DNA of 64,000 bases from Mycolicibacterium sp. ND9-15 (lineage in GTDB: Bacteria; Actinomycetota; Actinomycetes; Mycobacteriales; Mycobacteriaceae). Shown here piece after piece: positions 33,004 to 41,100 of the stretch; position 1 is the first letter of the stretch, and every line of letters begins with the position of its first letter. The position numbers and the translations under genes are program-made. Where the stretch lies: positions 3,633,501 through 3,697,500 of the forward strand of contig NZ_CP142362.1 in NCBI RefSeq assembly GCF_035918395.1. The letters are read 5' to 3'. The notes below the pieces were generated by a model. The model was given only the letters and a program-made list of their open reading frames with translations, was not told where the DNA came from and made no database searches.

Positions 33004-34293
33004 TCAGGAAAGCGTTGCGGCGACCGATTCGGCGATCACGTCGATGCCGGCATCGAGGTCTGACTCGGAGGTGGTCAGCGGCGGGAGCAGCTTGACGACC
33101 TCGTCCGACGGACCGCTGGTTTCCATCAACACCCCACGTTCGAACGCCGCGCGGCACACCGCCGCCGCCAGCGGCTCATCCTCGAACTTGAGTCCCTGCG
33201 CCATTCCCCGTCCTCGCGCACCGACGCCCGGATACCGTTCGGCGATGTTCTCCAGCCGGGCGCGGATCTGCTCACCCTTGGCGAGGGTGTCATCTGCGAA
33301 TGTCTCAGTTTGCCAGTATATTTCGAGCGCCTTGGCCGCAGTGACGAAGGCCGGGTTATGGCCACGGAACGTGCCGTTGTGCTCACCGGGTGCCCACACG
33401 TCCAGCTCTCTGCGGAACAGGGTCAGTGCCATCGGCAGGCCGTATCCGCTGATCGATTTGGACAGTGTGACGATATCGGGGACGATTCCGGCCTCTTCGA
33501 AACTGAAGAACCGGCCGGTTCGTCCGCACCCCATCTGCACGTCGTCGACGATGAGCAGAATCTCGCGTCGGCTGCACAGGTCGGCAAGCGCCTGCAACCA
33601 TTCCATCCGGGCGACGTTCAGGCCGCCCTCTCCCTGCACGGTCTCGACGATCACCGCCGCGGGACGGTTGAGCCCGCCGCCCGAGTCGTCGAGCACCCGC
33701 TCGAACCAGTGGAAGTCCTCGGTGGCGCCACCGAAGTAGTTGTCGTACGGCATCGGCGTCGCATGAACCAGCGGGATACCTGCCCCGGCTCGCTTCATCG
33801 AGTTGCCGGTCACCGACAGTGCCCCCAGCGTCATGCCGTGAAATGCGTTGGTGAAGTTGATGATCGATTCGCGGCCAGTCACCTTGCGGGCCAGTTTGAG
33901 CGCCGACTCGACGGCGTTCGCACCCGTCGGACCGGGGAACTGCACCTTGTAATCGAGGCCGCGCGGCCGAAGGATCAGTTGCTCGAAGCGCTGCAAGAAC
34001 TCCGTCTTCGCCGACGTCGCCATGTCGAGTGAGTGCACGATCATGTCGTTGGCCAGGTAGTCCATCAGTGGCCGCTTGAGTTCAGCGTTGTTGTGGCCGT
34101 AGTTCAGCGCACCGGCGCCCGCGAAGAAGTCGAGGTACCGGCGGTCCGAGGTGTCGGTCACCCAGGAGCCTCGGGCGACGGCCATCGTCGTCGGCCACCC
34201 CCGGCAGTAGCTGCGCACCTCCGATTCGACCGAGGCATAGACCTCGGGCAGGTCGGATTCGTCGGGACGGGGGAGCGTTGCTGGCGTTGACAT
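33004..34293 (-). CDS. ectB: diaminobutyrate-2-oxoglutarate transaminase EctB
   Basis: 429 aa class-III PLP aminotransferase that makes L-2,4-diaminobutyrate from aspartate semialdehyde and glutamate. Seen: DFFAGAGALNYGHNN, FPGPTGANAVESALKLARKVTGR, NAFHGMTLGALSVTGN, the Asp in LLIVDDVQMGCGRTG and the PLP Lys in VTLSKSISGYG, all EctB hallmarks. ATG start with an AAAGGA-like RBS. It lies 17 bp downstream of ectA. Confidence 0.96.
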   Translation of the reverse strand: MSTPATLPRPDESDLPEVYASVESEVRSYCRGWPTTMAVARGSWVTDTSDRRYLDFFAGAGALNYGHNNAELKRPLMDYLANDMIVHSLDMATSAKTEFLQRFEQLILRPRGLDYKVQFPGPTGANAVESALKLARKVTGRESIINFTNAFHGMTLGALSVTGNSMKRAGAGIPLVHATPMPYDNYFGGATEDFHWFERVLDDSGGGLNRPAAVIVETVQGEGGLNVARMEWLQALADLCSRREILLIVDDVQMGCGRTGRFFSFEEAGIVPDIVTLSKSISGYGLPMALTLFRRELDVWAPGEHNGTFRGHNPAFVTAAKALEIYWQTETFADDTLAKGEQIRARLENIAERYPGVGARGRGMAQGLKFEDEPLAAAVCRAAFERGVLMETSGPSDEVVKLLPPLTTSESDLDAGIDVIAESVAATLS

Positions 34294-34310
34294 GTGTCCT
34301 TTCCGGGGTG

Positions 34311-34919
34311 TCAGTCCAATGGCCTGGTGATGGGTCCGATGCGGAGCGTCGGTTCGTCCTCGTGGGTCTGATCGGCGTCCAGCTGTGCGGCGGTGAAACG
34401 GGGCTCCTCGAGGAGAGGCACGCCGTGCCGCCGCGCGAAAGCGCCGAAGAATGCTCGCGACGCCGAGTTGCTCGGCGACACCGTGGCTTCCACGGTGACC
34501 GGATGACCCCGTCGGTTGCTCCGGACCCGGTGAACGAGGGTGTCGAGCATGGCGCTGGCGAGCCCGGACCCTTGGGCGGTTGTCGCGACGGCCACCTGCC
34601 AGACGAAGAGCACCTCCGGTCGCGCCGGCGGGTGGTAGCCGGTGATCAGCCCACAGATGTCGCCGTCTCTATCGGCCACTATTGACGTACTGGCAAAGTC
34701 GGTGGCAGTCAGAAGATAGGTATAAGTGGAATTCAGATCGAGCACTTCTGTCGCGGCGATCAGACGGTGCATCGCGATGGCGTCGCCATCATCGGGTGGC
34801 CGAAGGAAGCGCGTCCAGGAAAGTGCTTGGGGTGCCGTCGGTTTCGGCCCCATAGGCCACGCGTCCGAGGTGGGTCCCCGGTCACGACGCGCACGAATAG
34901 TCACCTGCGTTGTCACCAC
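34311..34919 (-). CDS. ectA: diaminobutyrate acetyltransferase EctA
   Basis: GNAT-fold enzyme that N-gamma-acetylates 2,4-diaminobutyrate. Seen: LNSTYTYLLTATDFASTSIVAD, GLITGYHPPARPEVLFVWQVAV, the acetyl-CoA loop QGSGLASAMLDTLVHR and TVEATVSPSNSASRAFFGAFA. 202 aa from GTG 34919; ATG 34853 (180 aa) is closer to the usual length but has no better RBS, so the start is uncertain. First gene of ectABCD. No ectR-type MarR regulator is adjacent. Confidence 0.94.
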   Translation of the reverse strand: MVTTQVTIRARRDRGPTSDAWPMGPKPTAPQALSWTRFLRPPDDGDAIAMHRLIAATEVLDLNSTYTYLLTATDFASTSIVADRDGDICGLITGYHPPARPEVLFVWQVAVATTAQGSGLASAMLDTLVHRVRSNRRGHPVTVEATVSPSNSASRAFFGAFARRHGVPLLEEPRFTAAQLDADQTHEDEPTLRIGPITRPLD

Positions 34920-35222
34920 CGAACAAAGTCATCGAGTCTCATCAGCTACGTCATCGGCGCCGTGACCGTATGCCAGCAAAAAATGACAGGCAAGTTTCGA
35001 TGGCTCTGCACGGAAGCCGTCGTGGCCTGTCGGCGCGGGAGTCACCTGCGCCGATGCCGCGCCGGGTGAGACGTGTCACGTGATCGGTCTGTTATTCAAT
35101 CGTTATCTACGGAGCGGAAAACGCTTCGATGCGCTGGCGATCGGTAATATGACGCGACCGTCAATGCGGAGCCAATGCGATGAGCGCCGTAAAGCCGACT
35201 GAACTATTGGAGGAGTTTTCTC
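34920..35222. other. 303-bp intergenic region with two divergent promoters
   Basis: It separates ectA (leftward) from the DUF732 gene (rightward). No coding frame is supportable. A TAATAT element near 35145-35150 could be the -10 of the DUF732 gene, whose RBS (GGAGGAG) follows. On the ect side there is an A/T-rich stretch around 34978-34990 (aaaaaatgacag), but I cannot fix the hexamers of the osmotically controlled promoter. Confidence 0.4.
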
Positions 35223-35504
35223 GTGCGACGCATCATCGGAGTGTGGATCGCCGCTATCGCCACCGCAGTCGCCTTCGCCGCGCCTGCGGCGGCGGACCAG
35301 TCGGAGTTCGTGCGCAAGCTGCGGGAGCGATACGTCTTCCTGACCGCGGAACAGCTCATCACCGCGGGTCACGACGTCTGCGCCGCCGCGAGAAGCGGAG
35401 TGCCCGCCTCCGATTCGGTGATCATGGTCCGCGACTCTCTCGGGATCTCGATCAAGGCCGCCGGCGACATCGTCAGCCGCGCTGTCGTCGAACTCGGCTG
35501 CTGA
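35223..35504 (+). CDS. secreted DUF732-family protein
   Basis: 93 aa. N-terminal signal peptide RRIIGVWIAAIATAVAFAAPAAA with an AxA cleavage site, then the DUF732 domain: DQSEFVRKLRERYV, ITAGHDVCAAARSG, and the C-terminal Cys in VVELGC. The two Cys probably form the family's disulfide. Many paralogues exist in mycobacteria, with no known activity. GTG start with GGAGGAG just upstream. Confidence 0.87.
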   Translation: MRRIIGVWIAAIATAVAFAAPAAADQSEFVRKLRERYVFLTAEQLITAGHDVCAAARSGVPASDSVIMVRDSLGISIKAAGDIVSRAVVELGC

Positions 35505-35696
35505 CCCGAAGGCCAGTTGCACAGAACGCGAACAGCCTCTCAACGGGCGAATTCACGATCTGAATGCACACTGGAAGCTGGGCGAAATCGCCGGTCATGC
35601 CGAACCGGCGACTCTGCGGACGAGGTTTGGTAACAAGCTGGTCAAGCGGCGCGTGGCGCACGGCCGACGGCTTTATCGGGTTGCTAGCTTGCCCGC

Positions 35697-36659
35697 GTGA
35701 AATCGTCAGTCGGCAGATTCTGCGCGGTGCTGTTCGCGATGCTGATGCTCGCGGGGGTGGCGGTCCAAACCCCTTCGGCGACTGCGTATTCGCGTGACGG
35801 CCTGCCGGTTGAAACCCTCGACGTACCATCTCCGTCGATGGGCCGCAACATCCGCGTGCAGTTCCAAGGCGGTGGCCCGCAATCGGTGTATCTGCTCGAC
35901 GGGTTGCGGGCCCGAGAGGACGCCAGCGGCTGGGACATCAACACTGCGGTGTTCGAGTGGTTTCACCAGTCGGGCATCTCGGTCGTCATGCCGGTCGGCG
36001 GACAAGCCAGCTTCTACACCGACTGGTACCAACCGGCGGCGGGAACCGCCGGCACCGTCACCTATAAATGGGAGACCTTCCTGACCCAGGAACTGCCCGC
36101 GTGGTTGGCGGCCAACAGAGGACAGGCGCCGACCGGCAACGCCGTCGTGGGGCTGTCCATGTCGGGCGGTGCGGCGTTGACCCTCGCCGTCTGGCATCCG
36201 GCGCAGTTCATCTTCGCCAGCTCGCTGTCGGGCTATCTCAATCCCTCAAACGGCTTGTGGCCCACGCTGATCGGGTTATCGATGAAGGATGCGGGCGGTT
36301 ACAGCGCGACGAACATGTGGGGGCCGACGTCGGATCCGGCCTGGCGACGCAACGACCCGATGGTCAACGTCAACGCGCTGGTGGCCAACAACACCGCGTT
36401 GTGGATCTACTGCGGCAACGGCGCGACCTCTGAACTCGACGACGGCGCGGACTTCGGCGCGCAGTACAGCGCGCAGTTCCTGGAGAACATCACGCTGTCG
36501 ACGAACAAGGAGTTCCAGCAGAAGTACCTCGCGGCGGGTGGCCACAACGCGGTCTTCAACTTTCCGACGGACGGGACGCACAGCTGGGCTTACTGGGGCG
36601 CGCAGCTACAGGCGATGAAGCCCGACCTCGTGCGCATTCTCGGAGCCGACCGGCCCTGA
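35697..36659 (+). CDS. antigen-85-like mycolyltransferase/esterase
   Basis: 320 aa. Signal peptide (FCAVLFAMLMLAGVAVQTPSA), then the Ag85 fold: VETLDVPSPSMGRNIRVQFQGGG, VYLLDGLRAREDASGWDINT, SVVMPVGGQASFYTDWYQP, the nucleophile Ser in VGLSMSGGAAL and the catalytic His in GTHSWAYWG. The mycolyl-transfer fibronectin-like region is less exact than in FbpA/B/C, so I leave the symbol empty. It acts in the cell wall, transferring mycolic acids between trehalose and arabinogalactan, or as a related esterase. Confidence 0.9.
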   Translation: MKSSVGRFCAVLFAMLMLAGVAVQTPSATAYSRDGLPVETLDVPSPSMGRNIRVQFQGGGPQSVYLLDGLRAREDASGWDINTAVFEWFHQSGISVVMPVGGQASFYTDWYQPAAGTAGTVTYKWETFLTQELPAWLAANRGQAPTGNAVVGLSMSGGAALTLAVWHPAQFIFASSLSGYLNPSNGLWPTLIGLSMKDAGGYSATNMWGPTSDPAWRRNDPMVNVNALVANNTALWIYCGNGATSELDDGADFGAQYSAQFLENITLSTNKEFQQKYLAAGGHNAVFNFPTDGTHSWAYWGAQLQAMKPDLVRILGADRP

Positions 36660-37076
36660 CAGGTCCCGGTCTGTCCATCCAGCTCAACACCCACGATGCG
36701 AGATCGGTGCGCTGAGCCTCTACTCAGAGCGAACGCGTGCCTTCACGCCCCCAGTGGGGGACCTGGGCTGGCGGCGGCCGCACATGCAAGGTCGACGCGG
36801 CGATGCGTTCAATCTGCTGGTCAGGCTCTCCCGGCAGACGAAGACACCGCTGCATCTGATCGCCGAGCAACTGGTCAACCGCGACCATCCGCTCGCCTAA
36901 TGGGAGCGGATCGTCATCGGCGAGCCGCGTCGATTCGCCTTCTGCATTCTGACGGGCGCGAATGGGTCCCCGCGATGCATGCGTAGGGTGAAGTCGCTAC
37001 CCTATTGCCCGGGTTAAGACTGCCCTCAGGCGATCGGCCATGACCGCTACGGTGGTTGCCAAACACGAGGTGAGGC
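36660..37076. other. 417-bp region without an intact gene
   Basis: It holds the ANTAR fragment described separately and an inverted repeat TAGGGT (36984-36989) / ACCCTA (36999-37004) with a 9-nt loop. The repeat lies 73 bp before the STAS gene and may belong to its promoter. Nothing else is recognised. Confidence 0.4.
36784..36900 (+). pseudogene. fragment of an ANTAR-domain regulator
   Basis: The frame gives MQGRRGDAFNLLVRLSRQ then TKTPLHLIAEQLVNRDHPLA and a TAA stop. This follows the last two helices of ANTAR RNA-binding domains (…AFxLLxRLSQxTxxxLxxIAxxLV…). The GAF part and the first ANTAR helix are absent. It lies just upstream of an STAS/ATPase pair, a setting where GAF-ANTAR proteins are frequent. 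Confidence 0.5.
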
Positions 37077-37424
37077 TTGGACGGACAACTTTGTACCGAG
37101 AACTGGGTGGGACGCGTCGCTGTCGTCGCCGCCTCGGGGGATCTCGACATGCTCACGGCGCCTCAGCTGAGGAACGCCGTGCAGGCGGCGTTGGGTAAGG
37201 ATCCGACGGGCTTGATCGTCGACCTGACCAACGTGGAGTTCCTCGGCTCGGCGGGCATGCAGGTGCTGATGGAAACCCACAACCAGACCGACGGCTCCGA
37301 GACGCGGTTCGCCGTCGTCGCGGACGGCCCGGCCACCAGCCGGCCCCTGAAGATCACGGGCATCGCCGATGTGATCGACCTGTTTTCCGGCTTGGACGTC
37401 GCCCTCGACAACCTCACCGCGTGA
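37077..37424 (+). CDS. STAS-domain anti-sigma factor antagonist
   Basis: 115 aa. STAS fold (SpoIIAA/RsbV type): VVAASGDLDMLTAPQLRNAV and IVDLTNVEFLGSAGMQVLMETH, in which the Ser of LGSAGM is the usual phosphorylation site. Its partner kinase/anti-sigma-type ATPase is encoded 32 bp downstream. TTG start at 37077 after GAGGC. No sigma factor gene is adjacent. Confidence 0.88.
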   Translation: MDGQLCTENWVGRVAVVAASGDLDMLTAPQLRNAVQAALGKDPTGLIVDLTNVEFLGSAGMQVLMETHNQTDGSETRFAVVADGPATSRPLKITGIADVIDLFSGLDVALDNLTA

Positions 37425-37456
37425 GCGCGCGTCTGACGGGGTAACCAGACGTCATC

Positions 37457-37906
37457 ATGAACAATCCGACGGAACTTGGATTTTCGAGCAACGGCCCCGC
37501 AGACGCCCGGACCGTCGCAGAGTTCCGCAATGCCTTCGCTCAGTGGCTACGTGCCACTTTCGCGCTCGATGCGGAGCGGCTCAGCGACGTGCTACTGGCG
37601 GTGAACGAGGCGTTGACCAACGCGGCCGAATTCGCCTATGTCCAATCGCAGCAGCCGGGCACGATGTCGGTGACGGCTCGTTATGACACCGGGGACCGGC
37701 GCCTGGTGGCGGCGGTTTCCGACCGGGGCGCCTGGTTGGCGAAGGAGCCCGACGGCCGGCCCAACACCCGGGGCCGCGGTATTCCATTGATGCGCGCCCT
37801 GTCCGACCGGGCGACTATCGACGCCTCGCCTTCTGGCACCCGCGTCCAACTCGAGTTCGACAACTGCCCGCTCATCTCGCCGGAGCCCTGCGCGACGTCC
37901 GCATGA
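37457..37906 (+). CDS. RsbW/SpoIIAB-type ATP-binding anti-sigma protein
   Basis: 149 aa with a HATPase_c_2 domain: the N-box in VLLAVNEALTNAAEFAY, the G1 box in VAAVSDRGAWL and the G2 region NTRGRGIPLMRALSDRA. These proteins bind a sigma factor or phosphorylate the STAS partner. It pairs with the STAS gene 32 bp upstream. Which sigma factor it controls cannot be read here. Confidence 0.88.
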   Translation: MNNPTELGFSSNGPADARTVAEFRNAFAQWLRATFALDAERLSDVLLAVNEALTNAAEFAYVQSQQPGTMSVTARYDTGDRRLVAAVSDRGAWLAKEPDGRPNTRGRGIPLMRALSDRATIDASPSGTRVQLEFDNCPLISPEPCATSA

Positions 37907-38340
37907 TCGCGTCGAGCCGCCGCCGACGGGTTCACTCGCGGGTTCTGATGCTGTATCGCGCGTGAGCGTGTGACCGTCGTGACTCATGTGGCGTGTTTGC
38001 TGTCGTGTCGCGTGTGATTTACCGCTCACTTTGGTCGCCCGAACGTAAGAAACGGTGAGCCGTGTGGTCGGTCACATTCTTCGGAAGGCCTTGCCGCAGC
38101 ATCATTTCGACAGGTCAACCGTGCTCACCGGGTTGCTCGTGATAGGTAACAATTGGGTAACGAGCGACTTTCTAAGCGATGTCTGAGAGGTTCTCAAGAA
38201 GCCTCTATCCGCGAGCTTTGCGTGGCTCCAGCCCGTCCGAATCCGTCGCTATGCTCGACTCAAGACCGCGCCTGCACGGCGCGATGTGACTTGGAATCTA
38301 GGGCTGGCGCACGTCATGCCGGCGGAGGTACCCGACAACG
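37907..38340. other. 434-bp intergenic region upstream of the beta-propeller gene
   Basis: I found no coding frame here. It contains GCTCAC ... GTGAGC (arms near 38025 and 38056) and tandem GGTAAC/GGGTAAC near 38145-38160. GGAGG at 38323-38327 is the RBS of the following gene. The M. tuberculosis counterpart Rv1057 is known to be stress-controlled, but I could not identify a convincing SigE or MprA site here. Confidence 0.4.
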
Positions 38341-39396
38341 ATGGTTAGCGTTTTGATGCCTGAACATGCCCTTGACGCGGAGGCCCCCTCCCGGACGCGA
38401 GTGGATCCAAGCGTTGCCGCGTTGGGTGCCGTCGAACTGCACCGCGGACCGGTCGGCGATATCGCCACCGGTGCGGGTGCCGCTGTGGTGACCCACCCGG
38501 GCGACGACAGCGTCGCGGTGCTCAACGCCCGCACCCTCACTGCGGACGCGATCATCGCGGTGGCCGGTGAGCCGTTCGCCGTCGCGTTGCACGACGATCG
38601 CGCCTATGTGAGCACCTCCTCGTGGAGCCACAAGGACGAAGTCACCGTCATCGACACCGTCACCAAGTCGGTGATCGCGGCGTATCCACTCGCGGACAAC
38701 ATCACGGCGCTCGTGGTCAGCCCCGACGGCAAGCGCGTCTATGCCGGCCGCACCGGTGACGGGCGCATCGACGTCGCGGTGATCGACATCCCCGCCGACC
38801 GGGTTGGCACGATCGACGTCGCGACCGGCGCAGGCATCGGCATCGATGCGCTTGCGATCGACCCGAGCGGCACACGGCTCTACGTCGCGACCACGGATGC
38901 GCGCGGCAGCGCGGTCGTGACCGTCGAACTCGAGACCGGACGCGTCGGGCGCGCGGTGCGGATCGGTTCGCCCATTCGCGATATCGCGCTGGCCGACGGC
39001 ACGGCGTTGGTCCTCAGCTCGGACCGGGTCCGCGGTGGCGTGGTGCACGTGATCGACCTGTCGGCGGGTCGTGTGACCGATGTCGTCGAACTCGGGGGCG
39101 CCCCGACTCAACTGGCGATGGGTGCGGACAAAGCCAGGGCCTACATCGTCGACTACGACCACGTCGTGGTGTTGTGCACGCTCACGTTGCAGGTCGTCAA
39201 CACAATCACCGTCGGGGCCCGTCCGTCCTGCGTAGCGGTCGACTCGCACGGCGGTCGCGTGTACGTCGCCGACTACGCCGGCGGGGTGTCGGTGTTCGCC
39301 GTCGATTCGACGATGCCGCTGCTGTACTCGCAGTTCGTCGCGACCGATCCGTTCATCGCCCCCGAGGTCCCCGAACCGGAGCGGGTCACCGCGTAG
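38341..39396 (+). CDS. YncE-like beta-propeller protein (Rv1057 counterpart)
   Basis: 351 aa built of repeated four-stranded blades: DDSVAVLNARTLTADAIIAV, DEVTVIDTVTKSVIAAYPL, DGRIDVAVIDIPADRVGTI, GSAVVTVELETGRVGRAV, VVHVIDLSAGRVTDVVEL, VVVLCTLTLQVVNTITVG and GGVSVFAVD, i.e. about seven blades, with YVTN-like GTRLYVATTD turns. No signal peptide is clear. In M. tuberculosis the seven-bladed Rv1057 is stress-induced and of unknown function; position in the conserved block supports the match. Confidence 0.85.
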   Translation: MVSVLMPEHALDAEAPSRTRVDPSVAALGAVELHRGPVGDIATGAGAAVVTHPGDDSVAVLNARTLTADAIIAVAGEPFAVALHDDRAYVSTSSWSHKDEVTVIDTVTKSVIAAYPLADNITALVVSPDGKRVYAGRTGDGRIDVAVIDIPADRVGTIDVATGAGIGIDALAIDPSGTRLYVATTDARGSAVVTVELETGRVGRAVRIGSPIRDIALADGTALVLSSDRVRGGVVHVIDLSAGRVTDVVELGGAPTQLAMGADKARAYIVDYDHVVVLCTLTLQVVNTITVGARPSCVAVDSHGGRVYVADYAGGVSVFAVDSTMPLLYSQFVATDPFIAPEVPEPERVTA

Positions 39397-39419
39397 TCCG
39401 ATATGCCCGTGAGCGTTGC

Positions 39420-39740
39420 TCAGCGGCCGCTGCAGTCCAGTGACACCGAGATCGGCTTGCTGATGGTCACCGGAAACAGCACACCGTCTTGGTTGCCCCC
39501 GAGCAGCGGCATCAACTGGGTGAACTGCTGCGGGTTGCGGACGCTGGTGACCACGCAGTCAGAGAGCGGGGCCGTGCCGATCTTGTCGATGGTCACGTTG
39601 TAACCCTGGTCCTGCAGCTTGGTGATGACTTCCTGCGCCGATTCCTGGTCATCGGCTGACGCGACACCGGCAGGGGCGGCGATCGCTGCGCACACGACGG
39701 CTGCACCGGCGAGGATCCATGTCGTCCGCATGGGGTTCAT
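39420..39740 (-). CDS. small exported protein, unknown function
   Basis: 106 aa. Signal peptide RTTWILAGAAVVCAAIAAPAGVASA, then a small domain: ITKLQDQGYNVTIDKIG, CVVTSVRNPQQF and ISVSLDCSGR, with two Cys likely to form a disulfide. Similar short secreted proteins are widespread in mycobacteria. It lies 6 bp downstream of the thiolase gene on the same strand, so it is likely co-transcribed, although a functional link is not evident. Confidence 0.78.
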   Translation of the reverse strand: MNPMRTTWILAGAAVVCAAIAAPAGVASADDQESAQEVITKLQDQGYNVTIDKIGTAPLSDCVVTSVRNPQQFTQLMPLLGGNQDGVLFPVTISKPISVSLDCSGR

Positions 39741-39746
39741 GATCCC

Positions 39747-40952
39747 CTATAAGCGCTCGGCGCGCTGATAAGCGGTCACCACTGCGGCGCCACCGAGCCC
39801 GATGTTGTGCTGCAACGCGGCGGTGACCCCGTCGACCTGGCGTTTGTCCGCGGTACCGCGCAACTGCCACGTCAGCTCCGCGCACTGCGCGAGACCCGTC
39901 GCACCGAGCGGGTGACCCTTGGAGATCAGCCCGCCCGAGGGGTTGACGACCCAACGCCCGCCGTAGGTGGTGTCGTTGTTGTCGATGAGCTTGGGCGCCT
40001 CGCCCTCGCCGCACAGGCCGAGCGCCTCGTAGAGCAGCAGTTCGTTGGCCGAGAAGCAGTCATGCAGCTCGATCACCTGGAAGTCGGCGGGCCCGAGGCC
40101 GGACTGGTCGTAAACCTGCTGCGCCGCTTTGACGTTCATGTCGTAGCCGATGAGGTTTTTGGCGCTGCCGTCGAAGCTGGACTCGAAATCGGTGGTCATC
40201 GCCTGCCCGACGATCTCCACCGCCTGACCGGCCAGACCGTGCTTGTCGACGAACTCCTCGCTGGCCACGATCGCCGCGCCCGAGCCGTCGGAGGTCGGCG
40301 AGCACTGCAGCTTGGTCAGCGGATCGGAGATCATCTTCGCGGCCAGGATGTCGTCGAGGCTGTACTCCTCCTGGAACTGCGCGTACGGGTTGTTCACCGA
40401 ATGCTTGTGGTTCTTGTAGCCGATTTTCGCGAAATGCTCTGCGGTGCTTCCATGTTGGCGCATGTGCTCGCGGCCGGCCGCACCGAACATCCACGGCGCC
40501 ACGGGAAAGCCGAACTCGTCGATCGCAGCCATCGCCTTGACGTGTCTGCCCATCGGCGATTCGCGATCGTCGTGGCCGCCCTGCAGGGAACCGGGCTGCA
40601 TCTTCTCGAAGCCCAGCGCGATCGTGCAGTCGGCCAGCCCACCGCGGATGGTCTGCGCGGCGAGGAAGAGCGCGGTGGACCCGGTCGAGCAGTTGTTGTT
40701 GACGTTGACGATCGGAATGCCCGTCATGCCCAGTTCGTAGAGGGCCCGGTTGCCCGACGTCGAGTCGCCGGCGACATAGCCGACGAACCCCTGCTGCACC
40801 TCGGAGTAGTCGATGCCGGCGTCTTCGAGGGCCTTGGTGCCGGACTCCTTGGCCATCTGCGGGTAGTCCCAGCCCTCGCGGCGGCCGGGCTTCTCGAACT
40901 TCGTCATTCCGACGCCGACGACGAAAACCCTGTTCTTCTTTGCGGTGGACAT
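39747..40952 (-). CDS. ltp1: lipid-transfer protein/thiolase Ltp1-like
   Basis: 401 aa, thiolase superfamily of the SCP-x / Ltp type acting on sterol side-chain or branched acyl-CoA. Seen: the Cys region VNVNNNCSTGSTALFLAA, FGAAGREHM, LQCSPTSDGSGAAI, ELHDCFSANE and NPSGGLISKGHPLGATGLAQ. It closely follows M. tuberculosis Ltp1 (Rv2790c, 401 aa) as I remember it, which sits elsewhere in that genome. I chose ATG 40952 (AAAGGA upstream). It is inserted here relative to the Rv1057-Rv1062 order. Confidence 0.88.
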   Translation of the reverse strand: MSTAKKNRVFVVGVGMTKFEKPGRREGWDYPQMAKESGTKALEDAGIDYSEVQQGFVGYVAGDSTSGNRALYELGMTGIPIVNVNNNCSTGSTALFLAAQTIRGGLADCTIALGFEKMQPGSLQGGHDDRESPMGRHVKAMAAIDEFGFPVAPWMFGAAGREHMRQHGSTAEHFAKIGYKNHKHSVNNPYAQFQEEYSLDDILAAKMISDPLTKLQCSPTSDGSGAAIVASEEFVDKHGLAGQAVEIVGQAMTTDFESSFDGSAKNLIGYDMNVKAAQQVYDQSGLGPADFQVIELHDCFSANELLLYEALGLCGEGEAPKLIDNNDTTYGGRWVVNPSGGLISKGHPLGATGLAQCAELTWQLRGTADKRQVDGVTAALQHNIGLGGAAVVTAYQRAERL

Positions 40953-41100
40953 CGTGCTGATCCTTTCGCTGCGCTGCGACGACAAAAACATACTGCGCGT
41001 CATCCCAAGTGGACGCCGTATCGGGGGTCATCTCGAGTTGGCTGGGGATCGGGTCGGCCCTGCGACGGCGGCCAGTCCGAGCGCAGTCTTGGCCGACCGG

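Noticed and set aside
38180..38202. MprA-type direct repeat upstream of the beta-propeller gene
   Set aside because: TCTGAGAGG followed by TTCTCAAG is suggestive, but the two halves agree too poorly and I cannot recall the consensus exactly enough.
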